Shown here in pieces: positions 24,284-33,554 of a DNA stretch of 64,000 bases. Source of the stretch: Herbaspirillum sp. alder98. GTDB taxonomy: Bacteria > Pseudomonadota > Gammaproteobacteria > Burkholderiales > Burkholderiaceae_D. The notes under the pieces are model-generated. The model was not told where the DNA came from, did not search any database, and saw only the letters and a program-made list of their open reading frames with translations. Position 1 is the first letter of the stretch; each line of letters opens with the position of its first letter. A program made the translations under genes and the position numbers. The DNA lies in NCBI RefSeq assembly GCF_020179755.1, contig NZ_JAIUCY010000012.1:62001-126000 (forward strand). Direction: 5' to 3'.

Positions 24284-24835
24284 TAGAGATTAGTCCGAGG
24301 TTGGAAAGTGACTGATGGCAATGAAGGCATTATCGCATTGCTGACCGACGGCCATTGATGGCCGCTCCTGCCATGTCCGATGGCAAACTGTCAATTCGCC
24401 TGCAATAGCACGCAGCAAGGTGTTGCAGCAGGCGCCGGGGCGGGTGACAAAGCACTGCGCATGCGGTAATGTTAGATCGGCATGGTAAAGCGTGACCCAC
24501 CGGGGAAGACAGGTGTGTACATAAAACCGACAGACCATGCACTAACCGTTGCGCAAACACTAACAAAAAAAATTTGCACGGACGGATAATGGCATACTGC
24601 CTCTTCAGTTAATACGAATTGGCAACGACCACGTAACTTGCACGTAAGCCAGGCGTGCCAGCATCAGGGGGCGCTAGGTATTGATGCAGAGCAGTTAATC
24701 AGTTAATGGACCGATGCGGTCTGTCGAAAAAACGTAGGTCCGGTGATGGCCGGGCACCAAAAGGGGTCGCAGCAGAACGCTGCGTAATTCGCACATAGCG
24801 ACACGTACACGACAGTTGGTTTCGATATTCGTCTA
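24284..24835. other. Intergenic region without a recognised gene
   Basis: About 550 bp separate fghA from the large GGDEF-EAL gene. Short open frames here have no ribosome-binding site or family features. It is less GC-rich than its neighbours, contains a run of A residues near 24566-24572 and a small hairpin (CGCAGC/GCTGCG near 24770-24786). I found no clear promoter, riboswitch or RNA gene. It probably holds promoters for both divergent genes. Confidence 0.5.
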
Positions 24836-27800
24836 ATGGGAAATCAGAAAAAAACGGCCGGTCGGACGGGTAACACCCTGCGAACGCTTCTTCTGTTTGT
24901 CGCATTCGTGGGTTCTTTCATCGTGGTGCAGACCTGGTGGGAGATTCGTCAAGACCGCCAATTGACCATCGATGCCGAGAAAAACGGATCGCTGGTGGCC
25001 GTGCGCAGCGTGCAGGAGCATGCCGACAGCGCCTTCCGCAGCGTCGACGCCATGCTCACCATGACGTCCGACCGCATCGCCAATGGCGAGCGACTGCTCG
25101 ATGACGGCCAGGCCCTCTACCAGTTGCTCGGCCAGCAGAAGCAGCGCATGCAGGCCGTGCTGGCCCTGCGCCTGGTCGATGCCAATGGCGTCAACCGCGC
25201 CAGCTCGTTGCGCCCGCTCGACCAGGAAGTCAATCCGGACGATCTCAAACTGCGCTTCATCGATAGCAACCCGGCCCGGCCACGCCTGTTCGTGGGGCCC
25301 CTCACCCGCAGCCGCTACAACCAGGAACTGGTGTTGCCGATTGCCATGAACCTGTACGACAACCGCACCGGTCACCTGGGCATGCTGGTGGCCGAACTGC
25401 GGGCGTCCTACTTCTTCGACTTCTACAAGCGCATCACCAACTTCGAGGCGATCGTTTCGTTGCGGGGCGAAGATGGCGTGATGCTGATCCGCTCACCCTA
25501 CGAGGAACGCTGGCTCAACACCAACCTGCGCGATGCCAGGAGCATGGTGCGCATCCGCAGCGGCCCGGAAGAAGGCGGCTTCGAAGATGTCTCCCACCTG
25601 ACCGGCGAACACTTGCTGTTTACCTACAAGCGGCTGCAGGACTGGCCGGTGCTGGTGGTCTATGCGCGCCGCATGGACGACGTGCTGGCGCCCTGGCGCA
25701 GCCGCACCGAGAACCGCATCCTGCTGGCCTCGGGCATACTCGGCTTCATCCTGATCGCGCTGATTTCGTTCCTGGTGTACTACCGCTACCAGCGGCGCGT
25801 CGACAATGCCCTCACCGTCAGTGAATACCGCTACCGCAAGCTCTACGAAGAAGGCGCCGATCCGATCGTGCTGATTTCGTCGGACATGCGCTACCTCGAT
25901 TGCAACGTCGCTGCCGTGCGCTTTTTCGGCGTGCCCGACAAGGAACGCATCGTCGGCCGCAAAGTGGGCCTGTTCTCGCGCCAGAAATCGATCCACATCG
26001 AGCAGCCCGACATCGACGACCTGGTGGGCCGGGCGCTGTCCGGCCAGCCGCAGCAATTCGAGTGGGTCACGGTACGGCGCAACAAGATCATCTACACCGA
26101 TGTGACGCTCAACCGCGCCGAGCTCGATCGCGGCTACGCCATCTTTGCGATCCTGCGCGACATCAGCGCCCGCAAGCGCGCCGAGTTGCTGCAGAGCCAG
26201 CAGAACCGGGTGCTGCACATGGTGATGGCCGACGAAGACCTGGACGCGATCCTGTCCGAGATCGTCAGCTTCGCCGATTCGCAGATTCCCTACGCCGCCT
26301 GCTGCGTGCTGCTGGTCAATGAGCAGGCCACCCACTTCACCTCGGTGCTGAGCCATCGCCATCCCGAGAGCCTGATGCGCCAGTTGCAGGGCATGGCCAT
26401 CCGTCATGGCAACGGCGTCGGCGCCGAAGCCGCATTGCGCCGCGCGCCCTGCATCGTCACCGATATCGCGCGCGACCCGATGGTGGAAAACCTGCGGCCG
26501 CTGATCGATGCCGAGGTCTATCCCTCGTGCGGCGCCTGGCCGATCATCGGCAAGGAAGGGCAATTGCTGGGGGTATTCTCGGCCCTGCTGAAGGAAAACC
26601 AGGCGCCCAGCTCGGAATACCTGCAACTGGCCAATATTGCCGCCGACCTGGCCAGCGTAGCCATCGAAAGCCGGCGTGCCGATGAGCGGATCCGCCACCT
26701 GGCGCATTACGACGAACTGACCGGCCTGCCCAACCGCTTCCTGTGCACCCAGCACGTGAGCAATGCCATCACCCACGCCGAGCACCGCGACGGCATGGTG
26801 GCGGTGCTGCTGATGGACCTGGATCGCTTCAAGAACATCAACGACACCTTCGGCCACGAGACCGGCGAGGCTGTACTGCAGGAAATCGCCCAGCGCTTCC
26901 GGGGCTGCCTGCGCGAGCTGGATATCCTGGCGCGCGTGGGCGGTGACGAATTCATCGTGCTGATCGACGATTTCGACGATCCGCTGCAACTGGGCGAGAT
27001 CGCCCAGAAGCTGCTGGAAGAGGCGCGCAAGCCGTTCATCATCGATGGCCAGGAAGCGCAACTGTCGGCCAGCATCGGCATTGCAACCTACCCCGGCGAC
27101 GGCAACAATGCCCAGGCGCTGATCAAGAATGCCGACATCGCCATGTACCGCGCCAAGCATCACGGCAAGGACGATTACCGCTTCTTCTCGGACGAGGTCA
27201 ACACCAATACGGTCGAGCGCATCGCGCTCGAAGCGGAACTGCGCCGGGCCATCGAGCGTGGCGAGTTCGTGGTGCATTACCAGCCCAAGGTCAACCTGGC
27301 CAGCGGCCTGGTGGTCGGCGCCGAGGCCCTGGTGCGCTGGCAGCATCCGGTGCGCGGCTTGCTGCCGCCGGCCGAATTCATCACGCTGGCCGAAGAAACC
27401 CGCCTGATCGAGCAGATCGGCCTGGCGGTGCTCGACACCACATGCCGCGATGGCGCTCAGTTGCTGGCGCGGGGACTGGAGTTCGGGCGCATCTCGATCA
27501 ACCTCACCGGCAGCCAGTTCGGCGACGCCAATCTGCTGGGCGACATCAAACGGGTGGTGGCCGCGCATGGCACGCCGCCGTCCTGCCTAGAGTTCGAGAT
27601 CACCGAGAGCATGGTGATGCACAACCGCGACCAGGCCATCGCCATCATGGATGGCATCCGCGCCGAGGGCTTCACGATCTCGATCGACGACTTCGGCACC
27701 GGTTACTCATCGCTGGCCTACCTGAAGCGCTTTCCGGTCAATACGCTCAAGATCGACAAGTCGTTCATCAACGATATTCCCGACGACCCCAACGGCAGCG

Positions 27801-28051
27801 CCATCGTCCAGGCGATCATCGCCATGGGCCATGCGCTCAACCTGAAGGTGGTCACCGAAGGCGTCGAAACGGCCAAGCAATTGCACGCGCTGCGCGAATT
27901 CGGATCGGACGAATACCAGGGTTATTACTTCAGTAAGCCGGTGCCGCTGGAGAAGTTCCTGCAACTGCTGCAGCACCAGCAGGACCACATGGGCACCCTC
28001 ATGGTGCGCCCTGAGAAAATGGCTAGCCTGCAGCGGGCGCCGCACGCCTGA
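24836..28051 (+). CDS. Cache-PAS-GAF-GGDEF-EAL membrane signalling protein
   Basis: The 1071-residue protein has a first helix (about 16-34), a periplasmic Cache-like domain (about 40-285) and a second helix (about 294-316). A PAS domain (about 333-450), a GAF domain (about 465-612), GGDEF and EAL follow. The cyclase motif GGDEF is intact (702-706) with I-site RELD (693-696). EALVRW (830-835) and DDFGTGYSSL indicate a competent phosphodiesterase. It could integrate one periplasmic and two cytoplasmic signals. It is a single-gene unit with a 16-bp gap to the convergent MFS gene. Net direction of activity cannot be predicted. Confidence 0.93.
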   Translation: MGNQKKTAGRTGNTLRTLLLFVAFVGSFIVVQTWWEIRQDRQLTIDAEKNGSLVAVRSVQEHADSAFRSVDAMLTMTSDRIANGERLLDDGQALYQLLGQQKQRMQAVLALRLVDANGVNRASSLRPLDQEVNPDDLKLRFIDSNPARPRLFVGPLTRSRYNQELVLPIAMNLYDNRTGHLGMLVAELRASYFFDFYKRITNFEAIVSLRGEDGVMLIRSPYEERWLNTNLRDARSMVRIRSGPEEGGFEDVSHLTGEHLLFTYKRLQDWPVLVVYARRMDDVLAPWRSRTENRILLASGILGFILIALISFLVYYRYQRRVDNALTVSEYRYRKLYEEGADPIVLISSDMRYLDCNVAAVRFFGVPDKERIVGRKVGLFSRQKSIHIEQPDIDDLVGRALSGQPQQFEWVTVRRNKIIYTDVTLNRAELDRGYAIFAILRDISARKRAELLQSQQNRVLHMVMADEDLDAILSEIVSFADSQIPYAACCVLLVNEQATHFTSVLSHRHPESLMRQLQGMAIRHGNGVGAEAALRRAPCIVTDIARDPMVENLRPLIDAEVYPSCGAWPIIGKEGQLLGVFSALLKENQAPSSEYLQLANIAADLASVAIESRRADERIRHLAHYDELTGLPNRFLCTQHVSNAITHAEHRDGMVAVLLMDLDRFKNINDTFGHETGEAVLQEIAQRFRGCLRELDILARVGGDEFIVLIDDFDDPLQLGEIAQKLLEEARKPFIIDGQEAQLSASIGIATYPGDGNNAQALIKNADIAMYRAKHHGKDDYRFFSDEVNTNTVERIALEAELRRAIERGEFVVHYQPKVNLASGLVVGAEALVRWQHPVRGLLPPAEFITLAEETRLIEQIGLAVLDTTCRDGAQLLARGLEFGRISINLTGSQFGDANLLGDIKRVVAAHGTPPSCLEFEITESMVMHNRDQAIAIMDGIRAEGFTISIDDFGTGYSSLAYLKRFPVNTLKIDKSFINDIPDDPNGSAIVQAIIAMGHALNLKVVTEGVETAKQLHALREFGSDEYQGYYFSKPVPLEKFLQLLQHQQDHMGTLMVRPEKMASLQRAPHA

Positions 28052-28067
28052 GCGGCGCTGCGACTCA

Positions 28068-29324
28068 CTATTTTCCGACCAGCCGATCGACCCGGTACAG
28101 GTCCGGAAACAGCCGGATCCACAGCAACACGATGAGGATGGTGCCGATGCCGCCGATCAGGACCGCCGGCACGGCCCCGAACCAGGCTGCCGTGAGGCCC
28201 GATTCGAATTCGCCCAACTGGTTGGAGGTGCCGATGAAGACCGAGTTGACGGCCGACACCCGCCCCCGCATCTGGTCCGGCGTTTCCAGCTGCACGAACG
28301 ACGAGCGCACCACCACGCTGATCATGTCGGACGCGCCCAGCACCGCCAGCGCCGCCAGCGACAAGGCGAACGAACGCGACAGGCCGAACACGATGGTGGC
28401 CAGCCCGAACACCCCGACGGCGATGAACATGGTGCGCCCCACCCGCCCGCGCAACGGATGACGCGCCAGCAATAAGGCCACCGCCAGTGCGCCCACCGCC
28501 GGCGCCGAACGCAACAGGCCGAGTCCGGCCGAATCGGTGTGCAGGATATCCTGCGCATAGATCGGCAGCAGCGCAGTCGCGCCGCCCAGCAGCACGGCGA
28601 ACATGTCCAGCGAGATGGCGCCCATGATGGCCGGCTTGCTGCGGATGAAGGCCAGGCCGGCGAAGACCGACGACAGGCTGGCCCCGCTGCTCTTGCCGCT
28701 GCTGTTGCCCGCGTTCACCGGCGCCGCCGCAGGACGCTTGATGAGCGTCAGCATCAGGCTGCACAGGGCGAACAGGACGCAACTGCTGGCATACACCACC
28801 ACCGGCCCGGCCACATAGAGAAAACCGCCCACGGCGGGGCCGATGATGATGGCGAACTGGGTGGCCGAGGCCGAACCGGCCACCGCGCGGGGCAACAGCG
28901 CCGGCGGCATCAGGCTGGGCAATAAGGCGCTCATGGTCGGCTTGGAAAAAGCCCGCCCGGCGCCGATCACGAACACCACCGCAAAGATGATCTCGCGATT
29001 GAGCCAGCCCTCGATGCTGCCCAGCGCCAGTGCGGCAGCGGCCAGCGCTTCGACCAGGGCGCTGATGCGCGCCACGTTGCGCCGGTCGTAGCGATCGGCC
29101 ACGTGGCCGACCACGAACACCAGAAACAGCGACGGGATGAATTGCACCAGCCCCACCAGGCCCAGGTCGAATGCGCTATGGGTCAGTTGGTAGACCTGCC
29201 AGCCGACAGCCACGATCTGCATCTGCAAGGCGATGGTCGAGGCCACGCTGGCGCCCCAGAACAGTTTGAAGGGAGTGTGATGACGCAGTAGCGAGCCGGC
29301 GTCGGCGGAAGCGGAAGATGACAT
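28068..29324 (-). CDS. MFS transporter, EntS/MFS_3-like exporter
   Basis: The 418-residue protein has about 12 membrane helices. The MFS_3 pattern is present: FKLFWGASVASTIALQMQIVAVGWQVYQLT at the N-terminus, then GHVADRYDRRNVARIS (motif A) and GRAFSKPTMSALLPSLMP. This family includes the enterobactin exporter EntS and macrolide exporters. No siderophore biosynthesis genes are in the window, so the substrate is unknown. It is divergent from the aldo/keto reductase gene and convergent with the large GGDEF-EAL gene. Confidence 0.85.
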   Translation of the reverse strand: MSSSASADAGSLLRHHTPFKLFWGASVASTIALQMQIVAVGWQVYQLTHSAFDLGLVGLVQFIPSLFLVFVVGHVADRYDRRNVARISALVEALAAAALALGSIEGWLNREIIFAVVFVIGAGRAFSKPTMSALLPSLMPPALLPRAVAGSASATQFAIIIGPAVGGFLYVAGPVVVYASSCVLFALCSLMLTLIKRPAAAPVNAGNSSGKSSGASLSSVFAGLAFIRSKPAIMGAISLDMFAVLLGGATALLPIYAQDILHTDSAGLGLLRSAPAVGALAVALLLARHPLRGRVGRTMFIAVGVFGLATIVFGLSRSFALSLAALAVLGASDMISVVVRSSFVQLETPDQMRGRVSAVNSVFIGTSNQLGEFESGLTAAWFGAVPAVLIGGIGTILIVLLWIRLFPDLYRVDRLVGK

Positions 29325-29540
29325 GGATGAAGGTCGGAAGGTCGAACATGCCGGCGCGGCGCCGGCAAGATCATGGATCGGCGTAAATTGTTATAAATAT
29401 TATGAACCGGCATCGGTCATTGGCGCCGATGCCGAGTGCCCTGCACTACTGGAACGGCCCGGCTATACTACCCGATCCTGCGCCAACCGGCCCGCCGCAC
29501 CTCGGCGCCACGCCGGGCACAATAAACAAGGAGAACCTGC

Positions 29541-30590
29541 ATGCAGTATCGTCAACTCGGCCGCACCGACCGCAAGGTGAGCCTGATCACCCTCGGCACC
29601 ATGACCTGGGGTCAGCAAAATACCGAAGCCGAGGCCCATTCGCAGCTCGACCTGGCGGTCGAACGCGGCATCAACCTGATCGACGTGGCCGAGATGTATC
29701 CGGTGCCGCCGATGCCCGAGACGCAAGGCCTGTCGGAGCGCTACCTGGGGTCGTGGCTAAAGAAATCGGGATGGCGCGAGCGCCTGCTGATTGCCACCAA
29801 ATGCACCGGCCCGGCACGCAAGCCGCACAATCCGCGCCACATCCGCGGCGGCATCAACAACCTGGATCGCCGGGGCTTGACCGATGCCTTGCACGGCAGC
29901 CTGGAGCGGCTGCAACTGGATCATGTCGACCTGTATCAGCTGCATTGGCCGGACCGCAGCGTCAACAGCTTCGGCCAGCTCGGCTACCAGCACATCACCG
30001 ACGAAGAGACGGTCGCCATCGACGAGACGTTGACCGTCCTGTCCGAATTCGTCAAGGCCGGCAAGATCGGCCATATCGGCTTGTCCAACGAGACCTCATG
30101 GGGTGTCGGCCAGTTCCTGCGCGCGGCCGAACGCCACAACCTGGAACGGGTGGTCAGCATCCAGAATCCGTACAACCTGCTCAACCGCAGCTTCGAGGTC
30201 AACCTGGCCGAATATGCCCATCGCGAAGATGTCGGCCTGCTGGCCTATTCGCCCCTGGCGTTCGGCATGTTGAGCGGCAAGTATCTGGACGGCGCACGCC
30301 CGGCAGCCGGTCGCCTGACGCTGTTCGAACGCTTCCAGCGCTATAACAGTCCCGAAGCCTTCCGCGCCACCGAGGCGTATGTGGCGCTGGCGCGTGAACA
30401 CGGGCTGGACCCGGCGCAGATGGCGCTGGCCTACGTCAACAGCCGGCCGTTCGTGACCTCCAACATCATCGGCGCCACCACGCTGGACCAACTGCGGGCC
30501 AACATCGACAGCCTGCAGGTGCCATTGAGCGAGGCGGTGATTGCCGGTATCGAGGCGATTCACAAAAGCCAGCCGAACCCGGCGCCGTAA
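29541..30590 (+). CDS. tas: Tas-like NADP(H)-dependent aldo/keto reductase
   Basis: The 349-residue protein has a TIM-barrel AKR sequence: MQYRQLGRTDRKVSLITLGTMTWG at the start and the active-site segment INLIDVAEMYPVPP, whose Asp and Tyr are the usual catalytic residues. DHVDLYQLHWPDRS and GKIGHIGLSNETSWGV follow, and the NADPH-binding NIIGATTLDQL is near the end. This is the Tas subfamily rather than the YajO type, judged from the VPPMPETQG insertion after the catalytic Tyr. An AAGGAG site precedes the ATG. It appears monocistronic. The physiological substrate is not known. Confidence 0.88.
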   Translation: MQYRQLGRTDRKVSLITLGTMTWGQQNTEAEAHSQLDLAVERGINLIDVAEMYPVPPMPETQGLSERYLGSWLKKSGWRERLLIATKCTGPARKPHNPRHIRGGINNLDRRGLTDALHGSLERLQLDHVDLYQLHWPDRSVNSFGQLGYQHITDEETVAIDETLTVLSEFVKAGKIGHIGLSNETSWGVGQFLRAAERHNLERVVSIQNPYNLLNRSFEVNLAEYAHREDVGLLAYSPLAFGMLSGKYLDGARPAAGRLTLFERFQRYNSPEAFRATEAYVALAREHGLDPAQMALAYVNSRPFVTSNIIGATTLDQLRANIDSLQVPLSEAVIAGIEAIHKSQPNPAP

Positions 30591-30625
30591 TCCTTGCGGG
30601 CCGCGCGCCGCCAGCGATCGCGCGT

Positions 30626-31630
30626 TCAGTCGCCGCCGCTTTCGGTGGCGGCGGCCTGCGCCACCTGGTCCGGGCGCGCGCCGTAACGTGCCGCCAGGAC
30701 TGCGCACACCATCAACTGCAACTGGTGAAACAGCATCACCGGCAGCAGCACCATGCCGATGCTGCCGCTGGCAAACAGCACCTTGGCCATCGGCACGCCA
30801 CTGGCCAGGCTTTTCTTCGAGCCGCAAAAGACGATGGTGATCTCGTCTTCCTTGTTGAAGCCAAGACGGCGGCTGCCGAACGTGGTGAGCAGCATGATCA
30901 GCGCCAGCAGTACCGCATTGATCACCAGCACCGTGGCCAGCATGCTGGCCGGCACCTGATGCCACAGCCCCTCCACCACCGCTTCGCTGAAGGCCACGTA
31001 GACCACCAGCAGGATCGAGCTCTGGTCGACGAACTTGAGCCAGGACTTGTTGCGCGCGATCCAGTCGCCGATCCAGCCGCGCAGGACCTGCCCGGCCACG
31101 AACGGCAGCAGCAACTGGTAGACGATCTTGAGGATCGAATCCAGCGACACCTGCTGGCCGCCGTGCGCCACCACCAGCACACCCACCAGCAAGGGCGTGA
31201 GGAAAATACCTAACAGATTGGACGCCGACGCGGCGCAGATGGCGGCCGGCACATTGCCACGCGCCACCGACGTGAAGGCGATCGACGACTGCACCGTGGA
31301 CGGCAATACGCACAGGTACAACAGGCCGATGTAGAGCTCCGGCGCCAGCACGTGACTGAGCAGCGGGCCAGCCAGCAGACCGATCAGCGGGAACAACGCG
31401 AAGGTGCACAACAGTACCGTCAGGTGCAGCCGCCAGTGGGTCAGCCCCGCCACCACCGCTTCGCGCGGCAGCTTGGCACCGTGCATGAAGAACAGCAGGC
31501 CGATCATGAACGTGGTGAGCCAGTCAAAACCGACCGCCACCGTGCCGGTGCAAGGCAGGATCGAGGCCGTAATCACCACCGCCACCAGCAGCAGGGTCAT
31601 GTTATCGGGAAGAAAACGGGGGCGCGCCAT
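30626..31630 (-). CDS. Bile acid:sodium symporter-like transporter (YfeH/SBF-like)
   Basis: The 334-residue protein has about ten membrane helices and matches the SBF-like YfeH family. Examples are WLTTFMIGLLFFMHGAKLPRE, LYIGLLYLCVLPSTVQSSIAFTS and FCGSKKSLASGVPMAKVLF. These contain the conserved ET/S-rich crossover regions of the fold. The substrate of the bacterial family is unknown. It is 34 bp from the yjdM stop's far side and on the same strand as yjdM, but separate promoters are possible. Confidence 0.85.
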   Translation of the reverse strand: MARPRFLPDNMTLLLVAVVITASILPCTGTVAVGFDWLTTFMIGLLFFMHGAKLPREAVVAGLTHWRLHLTVLLCTFALFPLIGLLAGPLLSHVLAPELYIGLLYLCVLPSTVQSSIAFTSVARGNVPAAICAASASNLLGIFLTPLLVGVLVVAHGGQQVSLDSILKIVYQLLLPFVAGQVLRGWIGDWIARNKSWLKFVDQSSILLVVYVAFSEAVVEGLWHQVPASMLATVLVINAVLLALIMLLTTFGSRRLGFNKEDEITIVFCGSKKSLASGVPMAKVLFASGSIGMVLLPVMLFHQLQLMVCAVLAARYGARPDQVAQAAATESGGD

Positions 31631-31664
31631 GATCGGGTCTGTCCTTTATTCGCTTGGGGTGCGC

Positions 31665-32006
31665 TTAAGACTTGCGCACGAATTCGGTCTTCAGGCTCAT
31701 GTTGCCGAAGCCGTCGATCTTGCAGTCGATATCGTGGTCGCTGTCGACCAGGCGGATGTTCTTGACCTTGGTGCCCATCTTGACCACGCCACCGCCGCCC
31801 TTGAGCTTGAGATCCTTGATGACGGTCACCGAGTCGCCGTCCTGCAGCACGTTGCCGGCGCTGTCGCGATAGACGCGGGCGACCTCGCCGGTGGCGGCGA
31901 CTGCCTGGGCGCTCCATTCGTGGGCGCATTCGGGGCAGACCAGCATCAGGCCGTCTTCATAAGTGTATTCGGAACTGCACTGGGGACATGCGGGCAAGGC
32001 ACTCAT
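31665..32006 (-). CDS. yjdM: YjdM/PhnA family zinc-ribbon protein
   Basis: The 113-residue protein has an N-terminal zinc ribbon, [21 protein letters not shown], and a C-terminal PhnA domain ([26 protein letters not shown]...[11 protein letters not shown]). The ATG at 32006 starts right before the ribbon; the longer open frame adds 11 non-conserved residues. Despite the historical name, it is not part of a phosphonate operon here, and its role is not established. It lies alone between the SBF-like gene and the iron operon. Confidence 0.9.
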   Translation of the reverse strand: MSALPACPQCSSEYTYEDGLMLVCPECAHEWSAQAVAATGEVARVYRDSAGNVLQDGDSVTVIKDLKLKGGGGVVKMGTKVKNIRLVDSDHDIDCKIDGFGNMSLKTEFVRKS

Positions 32007-32090
32007 CGAAAAATCCTGGCAAAGAAAAATGGGACGCAAGTATAGCGCGTGGGCGCCGCGCCGACCTTGACCAGGCTCAGCTTAGACGCC

Positions 32091-32128
32091 AAAAGAAAAA
32101 CGGCAAGCCCTGGTGCAGGACCTGCCGT
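32091..32128 (-). terminator. Rho-independent terminator of the ftrABCD operon
   Basis: On the minus strand ACGGCAGG pairs with CTTGCCGT (one G-U pair) around an inner CCTG/CAGG stem, followed by TTTTCTTTT. It starts 28 bp after the ftrD stop. Confidence 0.85.
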
Positions 32129-32155
32129 CGGCAACGCATTCACAGGGCAACCCGC

Positions 32156-33547
32156 TCACCACAGCCAGAACATCAGCAGCCACGAGTAGTTGATCAGCGC
32201 CAGGCCGGCCAGCACCGGCACCAGCGCCAGCAGGCGATGGGGCCACGAAGTGGCGTAGCGGCCGATCACTTTCCAGGCCAGCAGCAGGCTCCACAAGGTC
32301 ATCACCGACAACAGCGCGGCGCGCACGTCGTTGGCCCAGTCGACCGGCCAGTGCTCGGCCCGCAACAGGCTGATGGTGGTGGCCGACAAACCCACGAAGA
32401 CACCGCAACCCGCCAGCGGGATCAGGGTCTGCACCAGATGGTTGAAGCGGCTCCAGTCCCACTTGGCTCCCAGCAGGCGCGCGCCCAGCGCGAACATCAG
32501 CGTCACGCCCGTGCCCAGCACCAGGGCGGTGACCGAGATATAGCCGACCACCATGGCGCCATCGAGCCAGGTGAAGACATCGCTTTGCTGCGGGTAGTTG
32601 GTCAACAGCCACCATGGCGCCTGGGTGCCGAACGGCCACATGATGTCGCGCTCGATCAGCCAGCCGGCGATTTCTTGCTTGATGGTGACGAACCAGGGAC
32701 TGGCCGACCAGTGGAAGGCGCCGATGGCAATGCCCAGCAGGCCGTACAGCACCAGTGCGCTTTCCCACAGGTTGTTGTTGGTCTTGCCGAAGGTCACCAC
32801 TTCGACGGTCGGTGCGCGGAAGGTCAAGGCGATGGCGTCGCGATGACCGGCGCAACGGCCGCACATGTGGCAGTCGGAAGCGCCCTTCATGTTGCGCAGC
32901 GGCACCAGCGGCGCGCAATTGATGGGGATGATCTTGTGCTCGGGATGGTACGAGGCGCGCCAGGCTTCTTCGTCGACCTTGTAGTGCATCGGCGCCAGCT
33001 TGGCCAGCAAGCCGAACACGCCATTGACCGGGCACAGGTACTTGCACCAGACCCGCTTGTCGCGGCCATACAGGTAACCGACGATGATGGCGCCGACGGT
33101 CGAGCCGCCCAGCACCAGCAGCACTGCCTTGGGATACTGGTAGACGCTGACCATCTGGCCGTACACGGTGGTCAGGGCAAAGGCCACGAAGGGCCAGCCG
33201 CCCCAGCGCATCCACTTGGGGATGGCGCGACCGCGACCGTACTTGCTGGCGAATTCGGTCAACGCCCCTTCGGGGCACAGCACCCCGCACCAGACCCGGC
33301 CCATCAGCACCATGCTGACCAGCACGAACGGCCACCAGATACCCCAGAAGGCAAACTGGGCGATCAGGGTCAGGTTGGACCAGAGATGGGCGGTTTCGTC
33401 GGGCAGCGGCATGAACACCGGCACCAGGATCAGTAGCGCATACACGGCCACCACGATCCATTGGATGCCACGGATCAATGCGCCATTGCGGCGCATCCAG
33501 TCGCCCGTACGCGAGAGCAGGGTCGGCGATTGCGTACAGGTATTCAT
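32156..33547 (-). CDS. ftrD: FtrD polyferredoxin-like membrane protein of the ferrous iron uptake system
   Basis: The 463-residue protein is a NapH/CcoG-like membrane iron-sulfur protein with about nine helices. Cysteine motifs are CGVLCPEG (Cys87, Cys91), CKYLCPVNG (Cys168, Cys172) and CHMCGRC (Cys226, 229, 232), enough for two 4Fe-4S clusters with other ligands such as Cys211. In Bordetella FtrD is thought to pass electrons so that oxidised iron can be handled during permeation. It lies 7 bp after ftrC and ends the operon. Confidence 0.88.
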   Translation of the reverse strand: MNTCTQSPTLLSRTGDWMRRNGALIRGIQWIVVAVYALLILVPVFMPLPDETAHLWSNLTLIAQFAFWGIWWPFVLVSMVLMGRVWCGVLCPEGALTEFASKYGRGRAIPKWMRWGGWPFVAFALTTVYGQMVSVYQYPKAVLLVLGGSTVGAIIVGYLYGRDKRVWCKYLCPVNGVFGLLAKLAPMHYKVDEEAWRASYHPEHKIIPINCAPLVPLRNMKGASDCHMCGRCAGHRDAIALTFRAPTVEVVTFGKTNNNLWESALVLYGLLGIAIGAFHWSASPWFVTIKQEIAGWLIERDIMWPFGTQAPWWLLTNYPQQSDVFTWLDGAMVVGYISVTALVLGTGVTLMFALGARLLGAKWDWSRFNHLVQTLIPLAGCGVFVGLSATTISLLRAEHWPVDWANDVRAALLSVMTLWSLLLAWKVIGRYATSWPHRLLALVPVLAGLALINYSWLLMFWLW

Positions 33548-33554
33548 GGGCTTC

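Noticed and set aside
24290..24538. A possible 82-codon gene between fghA and the large GGDEF-EAL gene
   Set aside because: There is no ribosome-binding site and no recognisable features, and it overlaps the likely fghA promoter area.
24700..24835. A c-di-GMP riboswitch upstream of the large GGDEF-EAL gene
   Set aside because: Small hairpins are present, but the conserved GEMM core sequences and pairing could not be found.
25493..27568. A 691-codon minus-strand open frame inside the Cache-PAS-GAF-GGDEF-EAL gene
   Set aside because: It is a shadow of the real gene; composition is His/Gln/Asp-rich low-complexity typical of antisense frames, with no start signal.
31665..32006. A phosphonate utilisation gene from the PhnA name
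   Set aside because: No other phn genes are nearby, and YjdM/PhnA is not known to act on phosphonates by itself.
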